The translations under genes were made by a program, and so were the position numbers. Below the pieces are notes generated by a model. The model ran no database searches. It had not been told where the DNA came from and was given only the letters and a program-made list of their open reading frames with translations. From Nonomuraea soli (lineage in GTDB: Bacteria; Actinomycetota; Actinomycetes; Streptosporangiales; Streptosporangiaceae), in the NCBI RefSeq assembly GCF_013761175.1, contig NZ_JACDUR010000005.1, positions 220,970 to 284,969 on the forward strand: DNA of 64,000 nt, written 5' to 3'. Shown piece after piece: positions 16,000 to 24,205 of this stretch. Position 1 is the stretch's first letter. Each line of letters starts with the position of its first letter.

Positions 16000-16759
16000 G
16001 CCTTGCAGTCTGCCAGTGCCACAGGGCCACGTAGCCGACCAGGACGAACATCAGGCCGACGAGCGTGCCCGCGCCGACCTTGGTGAGCACGCTGGGCAGG
16101 CCCAGCCAGGGCGTGGGCTCGTCGATCATCGGCCAGACGAAGGCGCCCGCGACCATGCCGGCGCCACTCGCGCCCAGCACCGCCCAGCGTGCCCGCCTGC
16201 TGATCACCAGCCGCTCCGGAGTGTCGGCCGCCGCCATGCGGTTGAGCGCCCGCCAGGCCCACCAGGCGACGATCGCCAGGCCCACGACCGACGAGCCGTA
16301 CTGCAGCAGCCTGAAGACCCTGATCACTCCGAAGACCTCGTGGTCGAGCCAGGTCCAGCCCCAGATCTCCAGGCTGTAGGTGTGGGTGAAGGAGTCCCAG
16401 AACACGTGGGTGAAGGCCCCCACCATGGCGCCGAAGACCACGGGCAGCGGGCGGAAGCTCGGCCGCAGGGTCGCCGCCCTGCCCGCCAGCGCGGGCGGCA
16501 GCAGCGAGATCAGCGGCTCCCTGAACACCTCCTGGAACAGGCCCAGCACCAGGATGACCGCGACCACGTCGATGGTCAGCACGCCGTAGAGGCTGTGCCA
16601 GTGCCCGTACTCCGGCAGGATCGGCAGGAAGGGCAGGAAGATCGGCAGGTCCGGGATCATCGTGCCCACGGCCAGGGCCCAGGGGTCCAGCCACCGCCTG
16701 ATGCGGGGTGAGGAGATCAACGGCACCACGGCGGCGATGTGGCTGGGAGTGAATGGCAC
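15992..16759 (-). CDS. DUF4184-family membrane protein
   Basis: A 255-aa integral membrane protein beginning MPFTPSHIAAVVPL, the DUF4184 signature. Conserved polar residues sit near the membrane: GTMIPDLPIF, HSLYGVLTIDV and AFTHVFWDSFTH. Such His/Asp clusters recall membrane-bound metal hydrolases, for example YdjM/DUF457, but no activity has been shown. It starts with GTG 16759 and is coupled to the downstream methyltransferase gene. It is divergent from the cation transporter with about 36 bp between. Confidence 0.8.
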   Translation of the reverse strand: MPFTPSHIAAVVPLISSPRIRRWLDPWALAVGTMIPDLPIFLPFLPILPEYGHWHSLYGVLTIDVVAVILVLGLFQEVFREPLISLLPPALAGRAATLRPSFRPLPVVFGAMVGAFTHVFWDSFTHTYSLEIWGWTWLDHEVFGVIRVFRLLQYGSSVVGLAIVAWWAWRALNRMAAADTPERLVISRRARWAVLGASGAGMVAGAFVWPMIDEPTPWLGLPSVLTKVGAGTLVGLMFVLVGYVALWHWQTARRA

Positions 16760-16795
16760 GTTTCAATCTTGGCCGGTTTTCGGCAGGACGCGCCA

Positions 16796-17449
16796 TTGTC
16801 GCGTTACGTGACCAGTAACGTACTTAGGGTGCTTGACATCCATGAACGCCCGGCCGCCTGGTTGCGTGACGCGCGGCGGGCGCGCGCCCTGTCCGTGCTC
16901 ACCCTCGCCTGGCTGTCGGTGGAGGCCGTCCTCGGCCTGGCCGCGGGATTTCGCGCGCACTCGGTCGCACTGATCGGCTGGGGCCTGTCCGCTCTGGTGG
17001 AGGCGCTGGCCAGCCTGATCGTGGTGTGGCGCTTCACCGGCGGGCGCACCTTCAGCGAACAGGCCGAGCATCGGGCGCAGCGGGCGGTGGCGGTCAGCTT
17101 CTGGCTGCTGGCGCCGTACCTGGTCGTGCACGTCTGGCACGACCTCGACGCCGGGCACCGGGCGACGCCGACGCTGCTCGGCGTCGTGGTGACCGCAATC
17201 AGCCTCGTGAGCATGCCGGTGCTGGGCGTGGCCAAGCGGCGGCTGGGCAGGCGGCTGGGCTCGCCGGCGACGGCGGGCGAGGGCACCCAGAACCTCATCT
17301 GCGCCGCCTCGGCGGCGGGCGTCCTCGTGGGCCTGGCGGCCGGTTCCAGGGGATGGTGGTGGGTCGACCCCGCCGTGGCGCTGGCCCTCGCGGCGGTCGC
17401 CGTACGCGAGGGTTTTCGTGCCTGGCGCGGTCACGGATGCTGCCACTGA
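16796..17449 (+). CDS. cation diffusion facilitator-like transporter, atypical
   Basis: A protein of about 217 aa with five or six hydrophobic segments resembling the membrane domain of cation efflux (CDF) proteins: SVALIGWGLSALVEALAS corresponds to TM2 and TQNLICAASAAGVLVGLAAGS to TM5, then WWWVDPAVALALAAVAVREG. The Asp/His metal ligands normally in TM2 and TM5 are not evident, and the cytoplasmic metal-binding domain is absent, so it may not transport Zn2+ in the classical way. It ends GHGCCH, a possible metal-binding tail. TTG 16796 has AGGA seven bases upstream; GTG 16808 or 16829 are alternatives. Confidence 0.7.
   Translation: MSRYVTSNVLRVLDIHERPAAWLRDARRARALSVLTLAWLSVEAVLGLAAGFRAHSVALIGWGLSALVEALASLIVVWRFTGGRTFSEQAEHRAQRAVAVSFWLLAPYLVVHVWHDLDAGHRATPTLLGVVVTAISLVSMPVLGVAKRRLGRRLGSPATAGEGTQNLICAASAAGVLVGLAAGSRGWWWVDPAVALALAAVAVREGFRAWRGHGCCH
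16802..16820. promoter_or_regulatory. inverted repeat at start of cation transporter gene
   Basis: CGTTAC and GTAACG flank a 7-bp spacer (19 bp total). If the true start is the GTG at 16829 this would be an upstream operator; with TTG 16796 it lies in the first codons. A metal-responsive repressor site is one possibility. Confidence 0.35.
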
Positions 17450-17578
17450 TGGACACCGAGGGTAATCGATGCACCAAAAGGATGGTTTTGCCACGTAAAG
17501 CGCAGCGAGTATCGTTCCTCAAGCATTGCGGAGTATCTGCCGCCAGGATCTCCCAAAGGGAACAGCGAAGAGGACACC

Positions 17579-19354
17579 GTGGGGCGACACCGCACAGACG
17601 AGCGAGACGACGGATACCGTGGCTACCAGGCCACTCCGAGCCGGCGGCGCAGCCGTGGCAGGGGCAGGGTACTGGTGCCACTGGCCGGTGCGGTCGCGCT
17701 CGCCGTGCTGCTCGGCGTCGCCGCCTTCGTGATCTTCAACAAGGAGCAGGGCTGCTCCGGTGAGAAGGTCACCCTGCGCGTGGTGGCCACCCCCGACATC
17801 CAGCCGGTGATCTCCAAGGCCGCCGACACCTTCACCAAGGCCAACCACGACGTCGACGGCCGGTGCATCTCCGTCACCGTGGCCAAGGAGAGCGCCGCCA
17901 AGACCGCGGGCGCGCTCCAGGCGGGCAAGCCCCCGGCCGAGGTGTGGGTCGCCGACTCCGGCCTGTGGATCTCCCAGCTGCGCGCCAGCGCGGAAGGCGC
18001 CTCCCTGCCCGAGACCACCGCCACCATCGCCAGCTCCCCGATCGTGCTGGCCGCCTCCGCCGCCTCGGCCAAGAAGCTCGAAGGCACCCTCCAGCCGAGC
18101 TGGGAGGGCATGATCAGCGCGGCCAACGTCGCCAGCACCGAGGGCGCGGCCAAGAAGATCCGCGTCCTGGCGCTCGACCCCGCCAAGAACTCCGCCGGGC
18201 TCACCGCCCTGCTGGCCGCCGCCGGCGCCGCCCAGGCCGCGGGCACCGACCAGAAGGCGCTGCTCGGCGCGATGAAGAAACTCTCGCGCGAGATGGCCGC
18301 CGACCCCAGCGCCCTGCTGGCCAGCCTCACCGTGCGCTCCGGCGCCAAGGTGCCGATCGGCGTCTCCAGCGAGCAGGCCATCTGGGCCCACAACGACAAG
18401 AAGCCCGACGCCCCCGTCGTGCCGCTCTACCCCACCGAGGGCACGCTGAGCCTCGACTACCCGTACGTGGTGCTCTCGCCCGACGCCACCATGCGCAAGG
18501 CCGCCGAGTCCTTCGCCAAGGAGCTCGGCACCGACGCCACCAAGAAGCAGCTGCGCGACCTCGGCTTCCGCACCCCCGACGGCAAGGGCGGCGCCGCGCT
18601 GGCCAAGGACAAGGGCTTCAGCCCCGCCGCTCCGCAGGCCCTCGACGCGCCCGACGCCAAGACGGTGGCGAGCATGGCCCAGTCGTGGACTCGCCTGAAC
18701 CTCGGCACCCGCATGCTCGCCCTGCTCGACGTCTCCGGCACCATGGCGCTGCCGGTGCCCGGCACCGGGCTGACCCGCATGCAGGTCATCGCCCAGACCG
18801 CGCTCGGCGGCCTCGGCATCTACGACGCCAAGGCCGAGATCGGCGCCTGGTCCTTCTCCACCCACCTCGACGGGCAGGGCACCGACTACAAGGAGCTCGT
18901 CCCCGTCGGACCGCTCGGCGAGCCCGTCAACGGAGTGCTCCGCAAGGACCTGCTCGGCGCCACCCTGACCAACATCCAGGCCAAGGCGACCGGCGACACC
19001 GGACTCAACGACACCCTCAAGGCCGCCTACGGCAAGATGGTCGAGGAGTACGCCGAGGACAAGATCAACGTCCTGCTGGTGCTGACCGACGGCGCCGGCA
19101 ACGACGACCCCGACGGCGGCGTGAACAACACCGAGATCCTTCAGTACCTGAAGGAGACCTACGACCCCAAGCGCCCGGTCAACCTGCTGCTGATCGCCTT
19201 CGGGCCCGACGCCCCTCCCGGCAAGTCGCGCATGGACGCGCTGGCCAAGGCCACCGGCGGCGAGGCGTTCATCGTGAAGAACCCGCTCGACGTGAAGAAC
19301 GTCTTCCTCGAAGGCATGGCGCGCAGGCTCTGCGCACCCAACTGCGACGGCTGA
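17579..19354 (+). CDS. membrane-anchored substrate-binding and von Willebrand factor A protein
   Basis: A 591-aa protein. A basic cytoplasmic N-terminus leads to one membrane anchor (near residues 30-55, VLVPLAGAVALAVLLGVAAFVIF). Outside the cell a solute-binding-like domain (about 60-350: LRVVATPDIQPVISKAADTF, LDYPYVVLSP) is followed by a vWA domain (about 375-585) with MIDAS start DVSGT and VLLVLTDGAGND. This combination recurs in actinomycetes with no defined function; ligand or metal-dependent adhesion is inferred. GTG 17579 has GAGG upstream. The sigma-factor fusion gene follows 84 bp later on the same strand, so a signalling link is possible. Confidence 0.85.
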   Translation: MGRHRTDERDDGYRGYQATPSRRRSRGRGRVLVPLAGAVALAVLLGVAAFVIFNKEQGCSGEKVTLRVVATPDIQPVISKAADTFTKANHDVDGRCISVTVAKESAAKTAGALQAGKPPAEVWVADSGLWISQLRASAEGASLPETTATIASSPIVLAASAASAKKLEGTLQPSWEGMISAANVASTEGAAKKIRVLALDPAKNSAGLTALLAAAGAAQAAGTDQKALLGAMKKLSREMAADPSALLASLTVRSGAKVPIGVSSEQAIWAHNDKKPDAPVVPLYPTEGTLSLDYPYVVLSPDATMRKAAESFAKELGTDATKKQLRDLGFRTPDGKGGAALAKDKGFSPAAPQALDAPDAKTVASMAQSWTRLNLGTRMLALLDVSGTMALPVPGTGLTRMQVIAQTALGGLGIYDAKAEIGAWSFSTHLDGQGTDYKELVPVGPLGEPVNGVLRKDLLGATLTNIQAKATGDTGLNDTLKAAYGKMVEEYAEDKINVLLVLTDGAGNDDPDGGVNNTEILQYLKETYDPKRPVNLLLIAFGPDAPPGKSRMDALAKATGGEAFIVKNPLDVKNVFLEGMARRLCAPNCDG

Positions 19355-19438
19355 TACCCACTGGTTATCGGCCGCCATCCGGGTACGGCCAAGCGGCGTC
19401 CCTCAGACGTAGCACACGTTCTGCGGGGAGGAACTTCC

Positions 19439-21397
19439 GTGCCCGGATGGCCCAAGGTCGACGCCGACGACAGACAGCTCATGGACGCGCTGCGGCGCGG
19501 CGACCGTCAGGCCCCCGCCGACCTGTACGACGCCTACGCGGAGCGGCTGCACGACTACGCCTGCTCGCTGCTGGCCGAACGGGAGGCCACGGCGCAGGCC
19601 GTACACGACGCGCTGGTCACCGCGCAGGGCTGCGTCTCCCAGCTCAAGGAGAGCCCCCGGCTGCGATCGTGGCTGTACGCGCTGACCCGGTTCCAGTGCG
19701 CCACCCGCTTCACGGGCAACACCTCCGCGCCGCCGCCGGTGCTGGACGACCCCGACGACGCGGAACTGGCCGAACTGGTCCACGAGGCGCTGGGCGAGCT
19801 GAGCCGCAACGAGCGTGAGGTGCTCGAACTCTCGCTGCGGCACGGGCTGAGCCCGGCAGAGGTGGGCGCGGTGCTCGGCCTGACCTCCCGTCAGGCCACC
19901 ACCCGGTTGGGCCGGGCCCGCGACCATCTCGAGAACGGCGCCGCGGCCGTGGTGCTGGCCCGCACCGGGCGCGCGCACTGCCCCGACCTGTCGGCGATGG
20001 TGGACTCCTGGGAGGGGCCGCTCACGCCGCTGCTGCGCCGGCGGCTCTCCGGGCACATCGGCGGGTGCGAGGTGTGCACCGAGGGCAAACACCGCAAGGT
20101 GTCGGCGGCGCGGCTGCTCGACATGGTGCCGGTGGCCTTTCCGCCGATCTCGCTCAGGCGGCGCGTCATCGAGACGTCCGTCACGCCGGAGCGGCGGGCC
20201 GCGGTGATGGAGGGCGTGGGGGGCTTCGACAAGAGCGGGTTCCCGGTGGCGGTGAGCGAGCGCGGGCGCCGGGGGCGGAGGGCGCGCCGCGAGCGTACGG
20301 CCCAGCCGTACGCCGCCCCGGTGGTCGCCCCCGCCGACTCCGCCGCCCCGGCCACGGGCGCCCACCGCGACACCGGCCCGGCCACGGGTTCGATGATGGG
20401 ACCGGCAACCGAAGCGATGACGGGACCGGCCACCAGGGCGATGACAGGATCGTCCGCCGGGGCCATGACGGGGGCGGCCGCCGGGCCTACGGCGGGACCG
20501 GACACGGGCGTGACATCGACCTCCGGCCCGCGCCAGGAGGGCACGGGCACGACGCGGGACACCGCCGGATTCCGCCGTGAGACCACCCAACGCGACGCGC
20601 CTCCTCGGGACAGCGCCCATCGCGACGGTGAGACGGTGGCCTTCGGGCGGCGGGACGACGCGGGTGGTGGCCATGCCAGGCGCCGCCCGCGCAAGCTCGC
20701 CCCCGTCCTGATCGCGGCGGCCTGCATCCTGCTGGGCACCGGCGCCGTCGCCTGGCTGGGCGGCGGCGAGGAGAGCCGCCCGACCGCGATGCAGATGGTC
20801 CCGACCAGTTCACCCACCGACGGTCTCGTCGTGCCCGAGGAGCAGCTCACCACCGAGGAGCCCACCGAGGACCCGACGGATCTCGCCGGCGACCCCGATC
20901 CGACCGCCACGCCCGACCCGGTGCCGAGTGTGCAGCGACGTCCGGCCGACCAGGGCCGCCCCAGCTCCAGGCCGGTGTCCAAGCCGACGGCGACCCGCAA
21001 GCCCGCGCCGCCCGCCGTACGGCTCACGGTCGGCTGTCCCGGCGCCATCGACGGCGCGGGGGCCGTACGACTGGCCGCCAAGGGCGGGACGCTCACCTGG
21101 ACGGCGGCGACCTCCGCCGGGCTCACCATCTCCCCCGCGACGGGTACCCTCCGGGACGGCGCGTCGGTGACGCTCTCCGTGAGCGTGGACGATCCGACCT
21201 CCAGCGGATCGGGCACGGTGGCGGTCAGCTCTAACGGCGGCAGCGGCGGATGCTCGGTGTCGTGGGACGGCGCGGACCCGCCTCCCACCGACGCTCCCGG
21301 GACGCAGGCGCCCACGCCCAGCCCGGGTCCGAGCGAGTCGGTCGAGACGTCGGCGACCGAGGTGCCCGAGACCTCCGATGACGCGGTGGGACTCTGA
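19439..21397 (+). CDS. ECF-like sigma factor fused to zinc finger, membrane segment and extracellular BACON-like domain
   Basis: A 652-aa fusion. Residues about 10-75 resemble sigma region 2 (LMDALRRGDRQAPADLYDAYAERLHDYA) and 110-165 region 4 (ELSRNEREVLELSLRHGLSPAEVGAVLGLTSRQATTRL). Near 206-213 an HxxxCxxC motif (HIGGCEVC) matches the zinc-binding motif of ZAS anti-sigma factors. Then come a Pro/Ala/Thr-rich linker with GPAT/AMTG repeats, a membrane segment near 420-441, a Thr/Pro stalk, and a BACON-like beta domain (about 515-605, LTVGCPGAIDGAGAVRLAAK to SGGCSVSW) with two Cys. A sigma factor and its likely anti-sigma module are thus tethered to the membrane with an external sensor. GTG 19439 has GGGAGGAA upstream. 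Confidence 0.85.
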   Translation: MPGWPKVDADDRQLMDALRRGDRQAPADLYDAYAERLHDYACSLLAEREATAQAVHDALVTAQGCVSQLKESPRLRSWLYALTRFQCATRFTGNTSAPPPVLDDPDDAELAELVHEALGELSRNEREVLELSLRHGLSPAEVGAVLGLTSRQATTRLGRARDHLENGAAAVVLARTGRAHCPDLSAMVDSWEGPLTPLLRRRLSGHIGGCEVCTEGKHRKVSAARLLDMVPVAFPPISLRRRVIETSVTPERRAAVMEGVGGFDKSGFPVAVSERGRRGRRARRERTAQPYAAPVVAPADSAAPATGAHRDTGPATGSMMGPATEAMTGPATRAMTGSSAGAMTGAAAGPTAGPDTGVTSTSGPRQEGTGTTRDTAGFRRETTQRDAPPRDSAHRDGETVAFGRRDDAGGGHARRRPRKLAPVLIAAACILLGTGAVAWLGGGEESRPTAMQMVPTSSPTDGLVVPEEQLTTEEPTEDPTDLAGDPDPTATPDPVPSVQRRPADQGRPSSRPVSKPTATRKPAPPAVRLTVGCPGAIDGAGAVRLAAKGGTLTWTAATSAGLTISPATGTLRDGASVTLSVSVDDPTSSGSGTVAVSSNGGSGGCSVSWDGADPPPTDAPGTQAPTPSPGPSESVETSATEVPETSDDAVGL

Positions 21398-21705
21398 GGC
21401 ACCAGGAGACCGCGGGCCCCTCGCGAGCAGCACGGAGGGCCGTGGCCGATCTTCAGGTGAGCTCAGGTTGCCTTCAGCCGCCACTCGGTATCTTCGTCAC
21501 ATAATTATGACAAATCACCCTAAATCGGACTTGGGGTCGATGTTACAGGAGTGCATAGGGCATGCTGGGGTGCTTGGGGCCCTTACCCGGCCACGGGGGA
21601 TATTTGACAGTGTGGTGAAGGACACACCAAAAATCTTGCTCACCGGGTAAACCTGGAGCGCTCGCCAAGCGTCGGCATTGACGTGCCCGAGCGAGCATTG
21701 GTCCC
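21398..21705. other. 308-bp intergenic region before the polysaccharide cluster
   Basis: No convincing gene is seen. Bases 21500-21650 are clearly richer in A and T than the rest of the window. Visible elements are GTCACATAATTATGAC (GTCA/TGAC inverted ends, near 21496-21511) and a TTGACA at about 21605 followed by GTGTGGTGAAGGACACAC. It probably holds the promoter of the 21706 gene cluster and could be bound by an Lsr2-type xenogeneic silencer; both points are inference. A 90-codon reading frame at 21378-21650 lacks coding character. Confidence 0.5.
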
Positions 21706-22119
21706 ATGAAAGTGGATCTACTACGTCTTTACCCAGGAGTCAGCCGGCAGATGAGGTATCAGCGGAGAGCGCTCACGTGGGTGATCGCCCTCGCCTGTGT
21801 CGCGGGGGCAGTGATCGCGCTCGCCGATCTGCAGACCCCGCTCCGCCCACTTCTGATCTCCGTGTTCCTTCTGGTGGTTCCTGGTGCCGCCGTAGTCGGA
21901 CTGTTGCGCGATCGTGATCCACTCGCCGCACTATCTGTCGGCGCTGCGGCAAGTCTCGTTCTTAACGTCCTCCTGGCGGAGGCCATGGTGCTCTTCAACG
22001 TGTGGTCTCCCCGCGCGGGAGTGGCCACCGTCGCCGTCCTGGGGGCGTTCATGTGGGTGCTACGAGTGCTCTACCGGGGCAGGAACACTCCGGCCGAACA
22101 GGGGGCGAGGTCGCGGTGA
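21706..22119 (+). CDS. small membrane protein heading the polysaccharide cluster
   Basis: A 137-aa protein with about four hydrophobic segments (ALTWVIALACVAGAVIAL, PLLISVFLLVVPGAAVVGLL, VGAAASLVLNVLLAEAMV, AGVATVAVLGAFMWVL). The VPGAAVVGLL region resembles the N-terminal part of DUF1616-type or polymerase-associated membrane proteins, but I do not recognise a family. Its stop overlaps the next gene's GTG (GTGA), which ties it to cell-surface polysaccharide synthesis or export. Confidence 0.65.
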   Translation: MKVDLLRLYPGVSRQMRYQRRALTWVIALACVAGAVIALADLQTPLRPLLISVFLLVVPGAAVVGLLRDRDPLAALSVGAAASLVLNVLLAEAMVLFNVWSPRAGVATVAVLGAFMWVLRVLYRGRNTPAEQGARSR

Positions 22120-23228
22120 GGATCGAAGTGACCCGCCCGCACGAGCTGGGCGAGAACGAGCGATCACGATGGCGCGCGTTGCAGAAGGCCGACAAGAGCC
22201 TCGACAACCCGTTCCTGTCGGTCGAGTTCGCCGTCGCGATGTCCCGCCTGCGCGACTATGTCAACGTCGCGGTGGTCCACGAGGGTGACAGGATCGTGGG
22301 CTTCTTCCCCTTCGAACGGCACGCGTTCGGCATCGGCAAGCCGCTGGGCGGCTTCCTGACCACCTGCCACGGCCTGATCGGCGAGCCCGGGCTCAAGCTC
22401 GACGCCAAGGCCCTGCTCAAGGCCTGCCGCCTGACCGTCTACGAGTTCGACCACCTGGTCGCGGGCCAGCCCACCTTCGCCGAGTTCGAGACCGATGTGC
22501 GTCCCGCGCACGTGATGGACTTCACCGCCGGCCACGAAGCCTGGCTGGCGCAGGTGAAGGAGAACTCCCCCAAGAACCTCAAGACCGTGCGCTACAAGGA
22601 ACGCAAGTTCGGCCGCGAACACGGCGAGCTGCGCCTTGAGTACGGCACGCGCGATCCCCAGACGCTCCAGCGGCTCCTGAGCTGGAAGTCCGACCAGTAT
22701 CGGCGCACCGGCCGGGTCGACCGTTTCGCCCAGCCGTGGATCGTCGAGCTCACCGAGGCCATGCACGCCGAGCAGGGCGACGACTTCGCCGGCGTGCTGA
22801 CGATGCTCTACGCAGGGGACGTGCCCGTGGCCGGCCATTTCGGCCTGCGCACGGCGACCACGCTCGTCGGCTGGTTCCCCGCCTACGACACCGAGTTCGC
22901 CCGCTACTCCCCCGGCCTGATCCACCACTTCCACATGGCCGAGCACGCCGCCAAGTCCGGCGTCCACCAGCTCGACATGGGCAAGGGCGGCAAGGAGTAC
23001 AAGGACTGGCTGCGCAGCGGCAGCGTCTACGTGAGCGAGGGCAGGGTCTCCCGCCCCTCCGCCGCGGCGGCCGTTCACTGGGCCGGGCGAACTCCTTTCA
23101 ACAAGGCACGAACAATCGTCCTCGATCGACCGTCTCTCTATAAGGCGGCGGATCGAGTACTCAAAGGATTCGGTCGGCTACGCGGCCATACGCAGCCCGA
23201 ACGAGAAGAACCCTCGGGGGCGCGCTGA
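22116..23228 (+). CDS. CelD/BcsL-like GNAT acetyltransferase (FemAB-like fold)
   Basis: A 370-aa protein of the Acetyltransf_6/CelD class, with two GNAT-like halves as in FemX. Conserved stretches include FFPFERHAFGIGKPLGG, VYEFDHLVAGQP, WKSDQYRRTGR, VAGHFGLRTATTLVGWFPAYD and LDMGKGGKEYKDWLRSG. CelD-like proteins occur in cellulose and exopolysaccharide clusters, where they may acylate sugars or transfer aminoacyl groups. GTG 22116 overlaps the previous stop. A paralogue with the same motifs lies at 36271-37338. The acceptor is unknown. Confidence 0.82.
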   Translation: MRIEVTRPHELGENERSRWRALQKADKSLDNPFLSVEFAVAMSRLRDYVNVAVVHEGDRIVGFFPFERHAFGIGKPLGGFLTTCHGLIGEPGLKLDAKALLKACRLTVYEFDHLVAGQPTFAEFETDVRPAHVMDFTAGHEAWLAQVKENSPKNLKTVRYKERKFGREHGELRLEYGTRDPQTLQRLLSWKSDQYRRTGRVDRFAQPWIVELTEAMHAEQGDDFAGVLTMLYAGDVPVAGHFGLRTATTLVGWFPAYDTEFARYSPGLIHHFHMAEHAAKSGVHQLDMGKGGKEYKDWLRSGSVYVSEGRVSRPSAAAAVHWAGRTPFNKARTIVLDRPSLYKAADRVLKGFGRLRGHTQPEREEPSGAR

Positions 23229-23355
23229 GCGCGTCCCCGGCACCTCCCTCAACACCGCATCACCTGTCCCCAGCACAGAGCACACCCTCATCCCACTGGA
23301 TCCGCCGCCGTCTCCGGCCCAGACGGCAACGGGTCCCGGAAGGACTTTCGCAACC

Positions 23356-24189
23356 ATGAGTCCCGAACTCTCCAAGTACAACGGCAAGGTGCAGGTCGCG
23401 CCCCTGCGCTCGATGCCGCCGCTTGAGCGATTCACGCCCATCACGCCACATCTGGCCATCGCGCCGACGGTCAGTGTGGTCGTCCCAGCCATGAACGAGG
23501 CCGAGAACCTGCCGCACGTCTTCGCGACGCTGCCGCAGTGGATCGACGAGATCGTCCTCGTCGACGGCAACTCGGTGGACGACACGGTCGCCGTGGCCAG
23601 GCGACTGCGGCCGAATGTGAAGATCGTCACGCAGACCGGCAGGGGCAAGGGCGACGCCCTCGCCGCCGGGTTCGCCGCCGCCACGGGCGACATCATCGTC
23701 ATGATCGACGCCGACGGCTCCACCGACGGGCACGAGATCATCACCTTCGTGGGCGCCCTCGTGACCGGCGCCGACTTCGTGAAGGGCTCGCGCTACGCCT
23801 CCGGGGGCAACAGCGATGACCTGACCTTCAGCCGTCGTTTCGGCAATTTGGTTCTGACAAAGATGGTCAATGTCCTGTATCGGACGCAGTACACCGATCT
23901 GTGCTACGGCTACAACGCCTTCTGGTCCCGCCACCTCAACGTGCTCGACCTCGACTGCGACGGCTTCGAGGTGGAGACGCTGATGAACGTGCGTGCCGCC
24001 AAGGCCGGGCTGAAGGTCGTCGAGGTGCCCAGCCACGAGCGTTGCCGCATCCACGGCGAGAGCAACCTGCGCGCGATCCGCGACGGTCTCCGGGTGCTGC
24101 GCACGATCCTGCGCGAGTGGCGCCGCGAGGTCGCCGCTCCGCTCCCCGAGCCCGCCACCACGCCGGCCGCCGACCGGGGTGTCGCGTAG
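23356..24189 (+). CDS. GT2-family glycosyltransferase (polyprenyl-phosphate type)
   Basis: A 277-aa GT-A fold transferase. VSVVVPAMNEAENLPHVF begins the Rossmann half at about residue 40; DEIVLVDGNSVDDTV and MIDADGSTDGHEI carry the nucleotide-sugar and metal-binding Asp residues; a GFEVETLMNVRAAKAGLKVVEVPS block follows. The size and absence of membrane segments fit polyprenyl-phosphate mannose/glucose synthase-like enzymes making lipid-linked sugar donors. It is separated by 127 bp from the preceding gene but followed closely by a second GT2. Donor sugar unknown. Confidence 0.85.
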   Translation: MSPELSKYNGKVQVAPLRSMPPLERFTPITPHLAIAPTVSVVVPAMNEAENLPHVFATLPQWIDEIVLVDGNSVDDTVAVARRLRPNVKIVTQTGRGKGDALAAGFAAATGDIIVMIDADGSTDGHEIITFVGALVTGADFVKGSRYASGGNSDDLTFSRRFGNLVLTKMVNVLYRTQYTDLCYGYNAFWSRHLNVLDLDCDGFEVETLMNVRAAKAGLKVVEVPSHERCRIHGESNLRAIRDGLRVLRTILREWRREVAAPLPEPATTPAADRGVA

Positions 24190-24205
24190 ATCAGGAAGTT
24201 CTGAA

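Noticed and set aside
17519..19378. Long minus-strand frame opposite the vWA protein
   Set aside because: Low-complexity Gly/Val/Arg translation with no motif; the plus-strand gene has MIDAS and binding-protein features.
21378..21650. 90-codon frame in the gap before the polysaccharide cluster
   Set aside because: Starts inside the sigma-fusion gene, has no ribosome-binding site or third-position GC bias, and no recognisable features.
21398..21705. Riboswitch such as ydaO or cobalamin type
   Set aside because: None of the conserved cores could be recognised; only AT-rich promoter-like sequence is seen.
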